Part shown: positions 47,351 to 58,828 of the stretch, in pieces | Numbering within the stretch: the first letter of the stretch is position 1 | Layout of the letters: each line of letters begins with the position of its first letter | Source of the DNA: Endozoicomonas sp. GU-1 | GTDB lineage: Bacteria; Pseudomonadota; Gammaproteobacteria; Pseudomonadales; Endozoicomonadaceae | Length of the DNA stretch: 64,000 nucleotides | Assembly: GCF_027366395.1 (NCBI RefSeq) | Contig: NZ_CP114771.1 | Span: 1,426,001-1,490,000 of the forward strand | Reading direction: 5' to 3' | Notes under the pieces: generated by a model | What the model saw: only the letters and a program-made list of their open reading frames with translations | Database searches by the model: none | What the model was told of the DNA's origin: nothing | Position numbers and translations under genes: made by a program

Positions 47351-47515
47351 TAAGTAGTTGGCCAAATGGAATCGTATATTTCTGGCTAAGTGGGCAGTTG
47401 CTATGCAAGGCGCAACGTAGGGAGCATAGCCGTAGCTATGTGACCGGAGTTGCAACGCCGCAGAGTGACTGACAACTTAGTCAGAAATATATGATTTCAT
47501 TTGGTTAACTACTTA
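47351..47515 (+). repeat. 165-bp hairpin element with 40-base terminal arms
   Basis: Arms at 47351-47390 and 47476-47515 are complementary over 40 bases. All five differences from a perfect palindrome are G in the left arm opposite T in the right arm, that is, G.U pairs in a plus-strand RNA. The interior contains GCAAGGCGCAACG and TTGCAACGCCGC plus CATAGCCGTAGCTATG, which fold further. There is no open reading frame. It is a MITE-like repeat or an RNA hairpin between menA and the AraC-type gene; its sequence differs from the elements at 39821 and 63102. Confidence 0.8.
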
Positions 47516-47541
47516 ATCAACCCTGCCACCGCCTGAAAAAA

Positions 47542-48417
47542 TCAGGCTGCCGCACATGCCTGAGGCGTTAACCCGAAGTAACGTTTGAATTCCCTGCTGA
47601 ATTGCGTTGGGCTCTCATAGCCAACCTCTGCAGCTGCCTGCTTTACTCTGACCCCGTGATCCTGTAACAACTCTCTGGCCCGACTCAGGCGCAGTTTCTT
47701 CAGGTACTGAATAGGCGACGATGATGTCATATACCGGAAATTACGATGAAAGGTTGATGGGCTCATATTAGCCATAGAGGCCAGGTGCCCAACATCAAGG
47801 GACTGATCATAATGCTCGTGCATATACTTCATTGCCCGCTCCAGACGGGCAATGTGCGTATTGTGTCTGGCCAGGGCAAATAATGGTGCAGCCTGATCTC
47901 CGTTAAGAACATGAAAAAGCAACTCTTGCACCAGCCCTTTTCCCAAGGCTTCACTCTCCAGCGGCGAGTGAAGGCACTGAGCCAGCCTTAACACCGTTGC
48001 TGAGAAAGCATCCGTCACCGGGCTGACATATAAACTGCTTTGTGCCTCTAACAGATCTTCCATGGTGTCTGTCGCCTGTTGATGGTGGTCGAACAATCGC
48101 ACCAGCGGATGCAACAGGCTGATATCGATATCGACCAGCATGGACAACAATGGCTTATCTTCAGCAACAATGGTTTCGCATTCCGCAGGAATAGGCAAAG
48201 TCAGTACCAGATAGTTATCCGGATTATATTCATGAGCCTGCTGTTCCAGGTAAATCCGTTTTGCACTCTGGGCTACAATGAAAATACCCTGGCTATAGCA
48301 CAGTGGCTCACGTTCTCTGGATTCGCTGGCTTTAAAAACGCCAACGCCGGGAATATGGGTTTTGTTATAGCCCTCTTCTTTGGCCAAAGGAGAGAGGGTC
48401 TGGGCTAATGGCGTCAT
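47542..48417 (-). CDS. yqhC: AraC-family regulator, YqhC-like
   Basis: 291 residues. The N-terminal ~170 residues form an AraC_N-type sensory domain (VGVFKASESREREPLCYSQ, in which SQGIFIVAQ follows). The C-terminal two-part DNA-binding domain reads LDVGHLASMANMSPSTFHRNF and VKQAAAEVGYESPTQFSREF, followed by FGLTPQA. It is transcribed divergently from an aldehyde reductase closely matching E. coli YqhD, the same arrangement as E. coli yqhC-yqhD, so it is likely the aldehyde-responsive activator of that gene. The shared control region is 48418-48582. Confidence 0.85.
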   Translation of the reverse strand: MTPLAQTLSPLAKEEGYNKTHIPGVGVFKASESREREPLCYSQGIFIVAQSAKRIYLEQQAHEYNPDNYLVLTLPIPAECETIVAEDKPLLSMLVDIDISLLHPLVRLFDHHQQATDTMEDLLEAQSSLYVSPVTDAFSATVLRLAQCLHSPLESEALGKGLVQELLFHVLNGDQAAPLFALARHNTHIARLERAMKYMHEHYDQSLDVGHLASMANMSPSTFHRNFRYMTSSSPIQYLKKLRLSRARELLQDHGVRVKQAAAEVGYESPTQFSREFKRYFGLTPQACAAA

Positions 48418-48585
48418 GTCTTATCTTCTGATCGGTAATTTAGGCACAGCATAGCTTCACCCAATACATAAAAAAACAACCACTGATCGTTTTAGGCATG
48501 ACTTTGCCAGTTATGGTTATTCTATTCCTGCACAGAAAGGATAATCTACGCTGGCTAGGATATTTCATGAGGAAGAATCGCAATG

Positions 48586-49746
48586 ATGAATTTTAATTAT
48601 CAGAATCCAACCCACATTGTGTTTGGCCAGGACCGTCTGCAGGAACTGGATCAACTGGTACCGGCTAATGCCAAAGTACTGGTCCTTTACGGCGGTGGCA
48701 GTGTTAAGAAATTCGGTACCCTGGAAAAGGTGCTGGCCGGATTAGGTAACCGTGAAGTTTTTGAGTTCAGCGGTATCGAGCCAAACCCAACCTTTAACAC
48801 CCTGATGAAAGCTGTTGAGATCGTCCGCGCTGAAAACATTGACTTCCTACTGGCGGTTGGTGGCGGCTCTGTCATGGATGGCACCAAGTTTGTTGCCGCA
48901 GCGGCACCTTATGAAGGTGACGAAGTGGATCTGCTCAAGGCTGGTTTTGCCGGTGCGCCGATCACCTCCGCCATTCCACTGGGTACGGTTGCCACCTTAC
49001 CGGCCACAGGTTCTGAGATGAACATGGGTGCCGTTATTTCTCACGACATTGGCAAACTGCCGGTTATGAGTCCACTGCTCTACCCTCAGTTTTCCATTCT
49101 GGACCCATCACTGACCTTCACCCTGCCACCGGTGCAAATCGCCAATGGCGTAGTGGATGCCTTTGTTCATGTACTTGAACAGTATGTTACCTACCCTGTT
49201 GACGCCCGGATTCAGGATCGTATGGCGGAAGGTATTCTGCAAACGCTGATTGAAGTGGGCCCGGTAACACTGGCTGAGCCAGACAACTACGATGCCCGTG
49301 CCAACCTGATGTGGAGTGCCACTTCGGCCCTGAATGGCTATATTGGTGTCGGCGTTCCCCAGGACTGGGGCACCCATATGATTGGCCACGAGCTGACTGA
49401 CTTGTTTGGCCTGGACCACGCCCAGAGTCTGGCAGTGGTTCTGCCATCCCTGTGGAAGCTGCGCAAAGATAAGAAGCGGGCAAAACTGGTGCAGTATGCA
49501 GAACGCGTTTGGGATATCAGAGAAGGTAGCGACGATGAAAAGGTTGATCTCGCTATTGAGAAAACCCGCGATTTCTTTGAATCCCTGGGTGTAAAAACAC
49601 GATTGTCACAGTATGGTGTTGAGCACAACCAGATTGAGAACGTGATCAAGGCTCTGGAAGCCCATGGCATGACGGCTCTGTCAGAGACCGGTGACCAGGA
49701 TCTCAATACTTCCCGTGAAATCCTTGAAGATGCTTACGCCGCCTGA
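48586..49746 (+). CDS. yqhD: NADPH-dependent aldehyde reductase / iron-type alcohol dehydrogenase YqhD
   Basis: 386 residues; tandem ATG codons at 48583 and 48586, with AGGA upstream. Group III metal-dependent alcohol dehydrogenase reducing short and toxic aldehydes. The pattern follows E. coli YqhD almost throughout: YGGGSVKKFGTL, the nucleotide loop AVGGGSVMDGTKF, LPATGSE, metal ligands in ANGVVDAFVHVLEQY and GHELTDLFGLDHAQ, and the closing HGMTALSE. A bidirectional terminator follows at 49772. Expected to be induced by the divergent YqhC-like regulator. Confidence 0.95.
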   Translation: MNFNYQNPTHIVFGQDRLQELDQLVPANAKVLVLYGGGSVKKFGTLEKVLAGLGNREVFEFSGIEPNPTFNTLMKAVEIVRAENIDFLLAVGGGSVMDGTKFVAAAAPYEGDEVDLLKAGFAGAPITSAIPLGTVATLPATGSEMNMGAVISHDIGKLPVMSPLLYPQFSILDPSLTFTLPPVQIANGVVDAFVHVLEQYVTYPVDARIQDRMAEGILQTLIEVGPVTLAEPDNYDARANLMWSATSALNGYIGVGVPQDWGTHMIGHELTDLFGLDHAQSLAVVLPSLWKLRKDKKRAKLVQYAERVWDIREGSDDEKVDLAIEKTRDFFESLGVKTRLSQYGVEHNQIENVIKALEAHGMTALSETGDQDLNTSREILEDAYAA

Positions 49747-49771
49747 CCTCTGACCCAGTATTTTCCATCAC

Positions 49772-49801
49772 AAAAAGGCCGGATATAAATCCGGCCTTTT
49801 T
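49772..49801. terminator. Bidirectional terminator yqhD / sucD
   Basis: A perfect 13-bp stem (AAAAAGGCCGGAT 49772-49784 with ATCCGGCCTTTTT 49789-49801, ATAA loop). T-runs on both sides allow it to end the plus-strand yqhD and the minus-strand sdh-suc transcript. Confidence 0.92.
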
Positions 49802-49823
49802 CGTGTTGCCTGAACCGGTTGTT

Positions 49824-50696
49824 TTACCAACCGGTCACTTCTTTCAGAGCTTCACCGATATCCGCCAGGCTGCGAACCGTCTTGACACCTGCAGATTCAA
49901 GTGCTGCAAACTTCTCATCGGCAGTCCCCTTACCACCGGCAATAATCGCACCGGCATGGCCCATACGCTTGCCCGGAGGCGCTGTCACACCGGCAATGTA
50001 AGAGACAACAGGTTTGGTGACATGCTCCTTGATATAAGCAGCCGCTTCTTCTTCAGCAGAACCACCGATTTCACCAATCATCACGATGGCTTCCGTCTTA
50101 TCATCATTCTGGAACAGTTCCAGAATATCGATAAAGTTGGAACCGGGAATAGGGTCACCACCAATACCAACACAGGTAGACTGGCCAAAGCCATAATCGG
50201 TGGTCTGTTTGACCGCTTCATAGGTCAGCGTACCGGAACGGGAAACAATACCCACCTTGCCCGGCAGATGAATATGGCCCGGCATAATACCGATCTTGCA
50301 CTCACCCGGCGTGATAACACCCGGACAGTTGGGACCGATAAGACGAACACCCAACTCATCACACTTGACCTTGCATTCCAGCATGTCCAGCGTAGGAATA
50401 CCTTCAGTGATGCAGACAATCAACTTGATGCCAGCATAAGCAGCTTCAAGAATGGAGTCCTTACAGAAAGGCGCAGGAACATAGATAACCGACGCTTCTG
50501 CACCGGTCTGATCAACCGCTTCAGCCACCGTATTGAAGACGGGCAGGTCCAGATGAGTCTGACCACCTTTGCCCGGTGTTACGCCACCCACCATGCAAGT
50601 GCCGTAAGCAATGGCCTGTTCGGAGTGAAAAGTCCCCTGGGCACCGGTGAACCCCTGGCAGATAACTTTGGTGTCTTTATTAATTAAAATGCTCAT
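49824..50696 (-). CDS. sucD: Succinyl-CoA synthetase alpha subunit SucD
   Basis: 290 residues, standard length. The CoA-binding Rossmann start ([21 protein letters not shown]), [17 protein letters not shown], and the region with the phosphorylated His (RMGHAGAII near residue 247) are present. It works with SucC to convert succinyl-CoA to succinate with ATP or GTP formation. Last gene of the sdh-suc cluster; its start overlaps the sucC stop by one base (TAATG). Confidence 0.97.
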   Translation of the reverse strand: MSILINKDTKVICQGFTGAQGTFHSEQAIAYGTCMVGGVTPGKGGQTHLDLPVFNTVAEAVDQTGAEASVIYVPAPFCKDSILEAAYAGIKLIVCITEGIPTLDMLECKVKCDELGVRLIGPNCPGVITPGECKIGIMPGHIHLPGKVGIVSRSGTLTYEAVKQTTDYGFGQSTCVGIGGDPIPGSNFIDILELFQNDDKTEAIVMIGEIGGSAEEEAAAYIKEHVTKPVVSYIAGVTAPPGKRMGHAGAIIAGGKGTADEKFAALESAGVKTVRSLADIGEALKEVTGW

Positions 50697-51862
50697 TACT
50701 GGTTCCCCGCTGCCTTAACTACCTGTTGGGCAGCCTCGGTCAAACTGTTGGCCGCGATGATATCAAGTCCACTGTTGGCAAGGGTCTGTGCACCCAGATC
50801 AGCATTGTTGCCTTCCAGGCGAACCACGACAGGAACTTCAACGCCGACTTCTTTAACCGCACCGATAATACCTTCAGCAATCAGGTCACAGCGGACAATA
50901 CCACCAAAGATATTGACCAGAACGGCTTTCACACTGTCATCGGAAAGAATGATCTTGAAGGCTTCGGTGACACGCTCTTTGGTTGCACCACCACCAACAT
51001 CCAGGAAGTTGGCAGGCGCACCGCCATGCAGCTTGACAATATCCATGGTGCCCATGGCAAGGCCTGCACCATTCACCATGCAGCCAATGTTGCCATCCAG
51101 TGCGACGTAGTTAAGCTCCCACTCAGCGGCATGGGCTTCACGGGCATCTTCCTGGGAAGGGTCATGCATGGCTTTCAACTGTGGCTGACGGTACAGGGCG
51201 TTGCTATCAATGTTGATTTTCGCATCCAGGCAGTGCAAGTCACCTTCTTTGGTGATTACCAGCGGGTTGATCTCCAGCAGGGCAAGGTCACACTCCTGGA
51301 AGAGTTTCGCCAGACCAAGGAAAATCTGGGTAAACTGCTTGATCTGCTTTCCTTCCAGACCCAGTTTAAAAGCCAGCTCACGGGCCTGATAAGGTTGGGC
51401 ACCGGTCAGGGGATCAATGGTCGCCTTGAGGATTTTTTCCGGTGTTTCTTCCGCCACCTTCTCAATTTCAACCCCACCTTCAGTGGAGGCCATAAACACG
51501 ATGCGACGGGTTGCGCGATCAACAACAGCGCCAAGATAAAGCTCTTGATCAATATCAGTGCAGCTTTCAACCAGTATCTTGCTGACCGGCTGGCCATTTT
51601 CATCGGTCTGATAAGTGACCAGGTTTTTACCTAACCACTGCTCGGCGAACGCGCGGATTTCGTCTTTGCTGGAGACCAGTTTCACACCACCCGCCTTACC
51701 ACGACCACCGGCGTGCACCTGAGCCTTAACCACCCACTGATTACCACCGATTTCATCGGCAGCAGCAGCGGCCTGCTCTGGCGTATCTGCGGCGACGCCC
51801 TGAGAGACGGGCAGTCCATATTTGGCAAAGAGTTGTTTGCCCTGATATTCATGAAGATTCAT
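50696..51862 (-). CDS. sucC: Succinyl-CoA synthetase beta subunit SucC
   Basis: 388 residues, the same as E. coli SucC. ATP-grasp subunit: [19 protein letters not shown], the nucleotide-binding [26 protein letters not shown], and the power-helix region [17 protein letters not shown]. Directly upstream of sucD with translational overlap, and 121 bases downstream of lpd. Confidence 0.97.
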   Translation of the reverse strand: MNLHEYQGKQLFAKYGLPVSQGVAADTPEQAAAAADEIGGNQWVVKAQVHAGGRGKAGGVKLVSSKDEIRAFAEQWLGKNLVTYQTDENGQPVSKILVESCTDIDQELYLGAVVDRATRRIVFMASTEGGVEIEKVAEETPEKILKATIDPLTGAQPYQARELAFKLGLEGKQIKQFTQIFLGLAKLFQECDLALLEINPLVITKEGDLHCLDAKINIDSNALYRQPQLKAMHDPSQEDAREAHAAEWELNYVALDGNIGCMVNGAGLAMGTMDIVKLHGGAPANFLDVGGGATKERVTEAFKIILSDDSVKAVLVNIFGGIVRCDLIAEGIIGAVKEVGVEVPVVVRLEGNNADLGAQTLANSGLDIIAANSLTEAAQQVVKAAGNQ

Positions 51863-51983
51863 TCTGACGCGGCCCTCTTTCTTATTTGAGCGTTGTTTTT
51901 AAGTTTCTCGTCAAACCATATCCCTGGATATTGTCTATGAAGAAAGGAGCAAGTCGACCCTGACCGCTCCCCTTAAGATACGT

Positions 51984-53426
<1,443 letters not shown>

Positions 53427-53526
53427 TTATTTCCAAAACGGTTTATAAAACAAGGTATACGGGTCAAGTCAATAATGGGCAGCACCGCTTAATAGAAAAA
53501 ATAAGGCTGCCCGGTACAATCCGGAA

Positions 53527-54765
53527 TCAAACGTCCAGAAGCATTCTGGCCGGATCTTCCAGCAGTTCCTTGATGGTCACGAGAAAGGTGACTGCGTCCT
53601 TGCCATCCAGCAGTCGGTGGTCGTAGGACAGGGCAAGGTACATCATGGGTAAAATTTCAACCTTGCCGTTAACCGCCATGGGACGTTCCTGAATTTTATG
53701 CATTCCCAGGATGGCCGACTGTGGTGGATTCAGGATGGGCGTTGACAACAGTGAACCGAATACACCGCCATTGGAAATGGTGAACGTTCCACCGGTCATT
53801 TCATCGATGCCGAGCTTGCCATCCATTGCCTTTTTACCGAACTCACGAATCTTTGCCTCAATATCAGCAAGGCTCATATCTTCGGTGTTACGAAGCACTG
53901 GTACTACCAGCCCGCGATCACTGGAAACGGCAACACCAATATCCTGGTAGCCATGGTAGACAATATCATTGCCATCAATAGAGGCGTTGACCACTGGATG
54001 ACGGCGGAGCGCTTCAACACAGGCCTTGACAAAGAAAGACATAAAACCAAGTCGTACGCCATGACGCTTCTCAAAGGCATCTTTGTACTGGGCACGAAGC
54101 TCCATAACCGGTTTCATGTTGATCTCGTTGAAAGTAGTCAACATGGCCGCATTCTGCTGGGCCTGAACCAGACGCTCGGCAACCTTGGCTCGCAGGCGGG
54201 TCATGGGTACCCGTTTCTCTACACGCTCACCGGCAAACACCGGTGCGGTTGCCTCGACCTGAGGTGCTGGTGCAGCAGCCGTGGACACTGCCGGAGTGGC
54301 AGCAACCGCCGGGGCTGGTGCCCCCTGAGCACCACCTTCAACATGACGAACCACATCTTCCTTGGTTACACGACCACCTTTACCAGTACCGGGAATGACT
54401 GCAGGATCAAGGCCTTTCTCATCAGCCATCCTGCGTGCTGCAGGATTAAGAATGGGCTCTTCCTTAATGGCTTCCGGTGCAGATGCCGGAGTGGCTGAAG
54501 CTTCAGCCGGGGCGGTGCCAGCAGAAGCCCCCTCCTGGAAAATTCCAACCACTTCACTGCTGAGAACAACTTCACCTTCAGGCTTGATAATTTCACTCAA
54601 AACACCATCTGCCGGTGCCACAACTTCAAGAACCACTTTATCGGTTTCGATATCAACCAACAGTTCATCCCGATGGCATTGTTCACCGGGCTGCTTGTGC
54701 CAGGTTGCAACGGTGCCATCAGCAACGGATTCAGGAAAGGTAGGTGCTTTAATTTCTGTGGCCAT
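53527..54765 (-). CDS. sucB: Dihydrolipoyl succinyltransferase SucB (E2)
   Basis: 412 residues with three domains: one lipoyl domain with the modified Lys43 in ETDKVVLEV, an Ala/Pro-rich linker, an E1/E3-binding domain ([17 protein letters not shown] and [11 protein letters not shown]), and the catalytic core ending in [12 protein letters not shown], which carries the catalytic His and Asp. It forms the core of the 2-oxoglutarate dehydrogenase complex with SucA and Lpd on either side. Confidence 0.97.
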   Translation of the reverse strand: MATEIKAPTFPESVADGTVATWHKQPGEQCHRDELLVDIETDKVVLEVVAPADGVLSEIIKPEGEVVLSSEVVGIFQEGASAGTAPAEASATPASAPEAIKEEPILNPAARRMADEKGLDPAVIPGTGKGGRVTKEDVVRHVEGGAQGAPAPAVAATPAVSTAAAPAPQVEATAPVFAGERVEKRVPMTRLRAKVAERLVQAQQNAAMLTTFNEINMKPVMELRAQYKDAFEKRHGVRLGFMSFFVKACVEALRRHPVVNASIDGNDIVYHGYQDIGVAVSSDRGLVVPVLRNTEDMSLADIEAKIREFGKKAMDGKLGIDEMTGGTFTISNGGVFGSLLSTPILNPPQSAILGMHKIQERPMAVNGKVEILPMMYLALSYDHRLLDGKDAVTFLVTIKELLEDPARMLLDV

Positions 54766-54903
54766 TATTGATCCTTTGCGTCTTTGCCCCTTTGAGCGTT
54801 ATTCACAGAAACTGTGTTAAACGCTCTGGCCAGATCGATAAATAGTACCTGCTGGCCGTTTAACCAATATTACTGCTCAGCATGAGCAGTAAATTATCAT
54901 TAT

Positions 54904-57738
54904 TCAAATGCTGAAAGCATCATTTACCAATTGCTGCTGTTCCTGGGCATGTATTGACATATAGCCACATGCCGGAGCGGCTGATGCTTCGCGCCCTGCG
55001 TACTTGAGACTCATTGTTTTATTCGGATGAACGACAACTGAGCGACGCATGTGATGCTGACTACAGTACCACGCCCCCTGGTTCATTGGCTCTTCCTGAC
55101 ACCAGACCACATCTTTCAGGTTTGGATAACTGACAATGAGTTCATCCAGATCGTCCTGAGGGAATGGGTAAAGCTGTTCAATGCGGATAATCACCGTATC
55201 AGTCAGCCCTTCCGTTCTCTTCTTTTCCAGCAGGTCATAGTAGACCTTTCCTGAGCACATAATCATCCGGGTGATCGCTGATGGCTCATGACCGTCAACC
55301 TCAGGGATAATCGTCCGGAAACTGCCCTCTGCCAGCTCTTCCAGTGAGGAGGTGGCCTGTTTGTGACGGAGCAGACTCTTGGGGGTAAATGCCACCAACG
55401 GTTTACGCAGCGGACGCAGCATCTGCCGTCTCAACATGTGGAACACCTGGGCTGGCGTTGTCGGAACGCAAACCTGAATATTGTGTTCGGCACACAGCTG
55501 CAAGAAACGCTCAAGCCTTGCCGATGAGTGCTCCGGTCCTTGACCTTCATAACCATGGGGCAGCAGCATGGTGAGGCCTGACAGGCGCCCCCACTTGTGC
55601 TCGCCACTGGAAATAAACTGGTCAATAACCACCTGGGCACCGTTGGCAAAATCACCAAACTGAGCTTCCCAGATAACCAGTGCATTGGGCGTTGTTGCTG
55701 CGTAGCCGTACTCAAAAGCCAGAACTGCTTCTTCGGACAGGAATGAGTCCCAGATCTGGAACCGTGGCTGCTCCGGGGAAAGTTTGGTCAGGTTCACCAG
55801 AGTCGAGCCATCTTTCTGGTTATGGAATACCGCATGGCGGTGAGAAAAAGTTCCCCGACCGACATCCTGCCCGGTAATTCGAACCTCACTGCCTTCCATC
55901 AGCAGTGACGCATAGGCCAGCAGTTCAGCACACCCCCAGTTAATCGGCAGGGCTCCTGCCGCCATTTTGCGACGATCCTCAACGATCTTGCTGACCTGCC
56001 GCTGCAGCACAAAACCTTCGGGAATTTCACACAGCTTCTGGCCTAATGATTGCAGTGTTCCCACAGCGACACGGGTATCATGGCGGGCGGTCCATTCGTG
56101 ACCAAGATAGGGAGCCCAGTCCACAAAGAGCTCTTTATTAGGCTCTTTCACCAGGGCCTTGACCACATGCTCACCGTTGTCCAGGGCATTACGGAAACTC
56201 TCTACCAGCTCTTTATCAGCCGCCTCACTGATCACACCTTCGCCCAGCAGAACCTTGGCATAAAGATCCCTGGTGGTCGTGTGGGATTTAATCTTGCTGT
56301 ACATCATCGGCTGAGTGGCGGAAGGCTCATCCGCCTCATTGTGCCCGCGACGACGGTAACAGACCAGGTCTACAACAATGTCTTTATGGAACTCCATGCG
56401 GTAATCAAGGGCCAGTTTGGTGGCAAACTGAACCGCCTCAGGGTCATCACCGTTAACATGAAGGATCGGTGCCCCGACAATCTTGGCAACATCGGTACAG
56501 TATTCTGTCGAACGGGCATCTTCGCGGAAACTGGTGGTAAAGCCGACCTGATTGTTAATGATGATATGGATGGTGCCACCGGTTTTATAGGCACGGGTCT
56601 GGGACATCTGCAGGGTTTCCATCACAACCCCCTGCCCCGCAAAAGCGGCATCACCGTGAATGGCAATTGGGACTACTTTGTTGCCCACTGAATCTTTTCG
56701 GCGATCCTGACGGGCTCTGACTGAACCCTCAACCACCGGGGTAACAATTTCCAGATGCGATGGGTTAAACATCAGGGCAAGATGTACCTCACCACCCGGC
56801 GTCATCACATTGGAAGAAAAGCCCTGATGGTATTTCACATCACCGGAGCCACGTTCAACCAGCTTCTTGCCTTCAAATTCGTCAAACAGATCTCCGGGTT
56901 TCTTACCCAGAATATTGACCAGTACGTTCAAGCGGCCACGGTGAGCCATGCCGATCACCAGCTCCTTCGAACCATAGGAGCCGGAGCGCTGAATAATCTC
57001 ATCCAGCATGGGGATCAGAGACTCACCACCTTCCAGGCCAAACCGTTTGGTTCCGGGAAACTTGGTCCCCAGGTATTTTTCCAGACCTTCCGCTGCAGTC
57101 AATCGTTCCAGCAAGTGCAGCTTGGCTTCTACTCCTACCTCCGGGCGGCTGCGAACACTTTCCATACGACTCTGAAACCAGCGGCGTTCTTCTGTCTGGG
57201 GAATGTGCATATATTCAACACCAATTGACTGGCAATAGGTGGCTTTTAAGGCATCGTATATCTCCCGCAGAGAAGCGTGTTCCTTGCCAATAAACAGCGT
57301 TGAAGTATGAAACTCGGTATCCAGGTCCGCTTCACTGAGACCGTGGTATGCCAGGGATAGATCAGGAAACTCTTCCCGCTTCATCACACCAAGAGGATCG
57401 ATAACAGCCTGCTGATGACCGCGAATCCGAAAAGCACTGATCAAACGCAAAACCTGAACCTGCTTGCGTTCATGATCACTGGAAACCGATGAAGTCTGAA
57501 TCGGGCGGGTAGTCTGACGCTGACGCGCCATAAGGATGAAATTTTCCTGGATGGTAGAATGTGGAACATCCGCTCCACCACCACTTACCGGGGGCAACTT
57601 TTCAAAATAGTCACGCCACTGTACTTCTACGCTGTTGGGATCGCGCAGATAGCGTTCGTACATATCCTCGACGTATGCAGCATTTCCCCCTGCAATGTGG
57701 GAAGAACTCCACATCCGCTGCATTACACCTTCTTGCAT
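54904..57738 (-). CDS. sucA: 2-oxoglutarate dehydrogenase E1 SucA
   Basis: 944 residues from the ATG at 57736-57738, because MQEGVMQRMWSSSHIAGGNA is the typical SucA N-terminus and a GGGG purine run precedes it; longer upstream frames add only non-conserved residues. ThDP-dependent decarboxylase. Visible are LGTKFPGTKRFGLEGGES, GMAHRGRLNVL, the ThDP/Mg motif GDAAFAGQGVV through IINNQVGFTTS, RRGHNEADEPS, and VWCQEEPMNQGAW. It precedes sucB by 138 bases. Confidence 0.97.
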   Translation of the reverse strand: MQEGVMQRMWSSSHIAGGNAAYVEDMYERYLRDPNSVEVQWRDYFEKLPPVSGGGADVPHSTIQENFILMARQRQTTRPIQTSSVSSDHERKQVQVLRLISAFRIRGHQQAVIDPLGVMKREEFPDLSLAYHGLSEADLDTEFHTSTLFIGKEHASLREIYDALKATYCQSIGVEYMHIPQTEERRWFQSRMESVRSRPEVGVEAKLHLLERLTAAEGLEKYLGTKFPGTKRFGLEGGESLIPMLDEIIQRSGSYGSKELVIGMAHRGRLNVLVNILGKKPGDLFDEFEGKKLVERGSGDVKYHQGFSSNVMTPGGEVHLALMFNPSHLEIVTPVVEGSVRARQDRRKDSVGNKVVPIAIHGDAAFAGQGVVMETLQMSQTRAYKTGGTIHIIINNQVGFTTSFREDARSTEYCTDVAKIVGAPILHVNGDDPEAVQFATKLALDYRMEFHKDIVVDLVCYRRRGHNEADEPSATQPMMYSKIKSHTTTRDLYAKVLLGEGVISEAADKELVESFRNALDNGEHVVKALVKEPNKELFVDWAPYLGHEWTARHDTRVAVGTLQSLGQKLCEIPEGFVLQRQVSKIVEDRRKMAAGALPINWGCAELLAYASLLMEGSEVRITGQDVGRGTFSHRHAVFHNQKDGSTLVNLTKLSPEQPRFQIWDSFLSEEAVLAFEYGYAATTPNALVIWEAQFGDFANGAQVVIDQFISSGEHKWGRLSGLTMLLPHGYEGQGPEHSSARLERFLQLCAEHNIQVCVPTTPAQVFHMLRRQMLRPLRKPLVAFTPKSLLRHKQATSSLEELAEGSFRTIIPEVDGHEPSAITRMIMCSGKVYYDLLEKKRTEGLTDTVIIRIEQLYPFPQDDLDELIVSYPNLKDVVWCQEEPMNQGAWYCSQHHMRRSVVVHPNKTMSLKYAGREASAAPACGYMSIHAQEQQQLVNDAFSI

Positions 57739-58110
57739 GATCATTACCCCGTGAGTCTGGGGCTTATCCCGGGAAATCTGCTTTGACAAGCCTGACTGGC
57801 TGAAAACAGAGGTCACTGATGATGTCGATAGGCAGTCAGTGAACGATCCCCCTCAGATAGGGTCGGATGTTTTCCGACCGCCCCTGCTGGTTCAAGCTAT
57901 TGCGGCCCCATAATTCCGGATGGCAGCAGCACAATTTATTTAGTTTAAAAATATATTCAATTACAGGCTTTGTATTGTCAGAGGTCGCCTGCACTCTCCT
58001 GACAGAGCATAGCTGACTTTTCAGCTTTATGGTTCTTGAGTACCCCGGTTTACAGGGGTACCTTTTTACCACCAACCAGCAAAGACAGGCTGGAATGACC
58101 AACAACTATA
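57739..58110. other. sdhB-sucA intergenic region
   Basis: About 370 bases without a gene. A 7-bp hairpin (GTACCCC 58040-58046 with GGGGTAC 58055-58061) is followed by TTTTT only on the plus strand, so it would not stop minus-strand sdh transcription. A sucA promoter is likely here, but I could not pick one. Confidence 0.45.
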
Positions 58111-58815
58111 CTATGTTGCACTCTTAAACAACATCTGTCTGATATGACCAATAGCCCGTGTCGGGTTCAAGCCTTTGGGGCAGACATTGACGCAGTTCAT
58201 GATCCCCCGGCAACGGAAAACACTGAATGGGTCATCAAGATCTGCCAGACGCTCCTCTGTCGCTGTATCCCTGCTATCGGCAAGGAAACGATAAGCTTGC
58301 AACAGGCCGGAAGGACCAACAAATTTATCAGGGTTCCACCAGAAGGAAGGGCAGGCTGTTGAGCAGCAGGCGCAAAGAATACACTCATAAAGCCCATCCA
58401 GCTTCTCCCTGTCTTCCGGGGACTGAAGCCGTTCAATGGCTGGCGCTGGCGTATCGTTAATCAGGTATGGCTTGATCTTTTCGTACTGTTTGTAGAACAG
58501 ACTCATATCAACCACCAGGTCTCTGATTACTGGCAACCCGGGCAGTGGACGAATGACCAGCTTATTTCCCCTGACAGCTTCTGACAAAGGGGTAATGCAA
58601 GCCAGACCATTGGTACCGCCAATACTCAAGCCATCGGAGCCACAAACACCCTCTCGACAGGAACGTCGGTAAACCAGCGTTGGATCCTGCTCTTTAATCA
58701 GATTCAGAACGTCCAGAACCATCAGGTCCCGGCCTTCCGGGATATCGACATCAAAGTCCATCATGTAGGGCTTTTTGTCGGCTTCCGGGTTATAGCGATA
58801 GATACTTACCTTCAT
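58111..58815 (-). CDS. sdhB: Succinate dehydrogenase iron-sulfur subunit SdhB
   Basis: 234 residues from ATG 58813-58815 (MKVSIYRYNPE), preceded by GAGAGAGG; a longer upstream frame reads into sdhA and is not used. It carries the [2Fe-2S] ligands SCREGVCGSDG with a later Cys in NGLAC, and the [4Fe-4S]/[3Fe-4S] motifs CILCACCSTACP and CRGIMNCVNVCPKGLNP. It links SdhA's FAD to the membrane quinone site. Last gene of sdhCDAB. Confidence 0.96.
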   Translation of the reverse strand: MKVSIYRYNPEADKKPYMMDFDVDIPEGRDLMVLDVLNLIKEQDPTLVYRRSCREGVCGSDGLSIGGTNGLACITPLSEAVRGNKLVIRPLPGLPVIRDLVVDMSLFYKQYEKIKPYLINDTPAPAIERLQSPEDREKLDGLYECILCACCSTACPSFWWNPDKFVGPSGLLQAYRFLADSRDTATEERLADLDDPFSVFRCRGIMNCVNVCPKGLNPTRAIGHIRQMLFKSAT

Positions 58816-58828
58816 AAGCCTCTCTCCC

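Noticed and set aside
57739-57816. N-terminal extension of sucA
   Set aside because: The residues are not SucA-like, whereas MQEGVMQRMW at 57738 is the family N-terminus.
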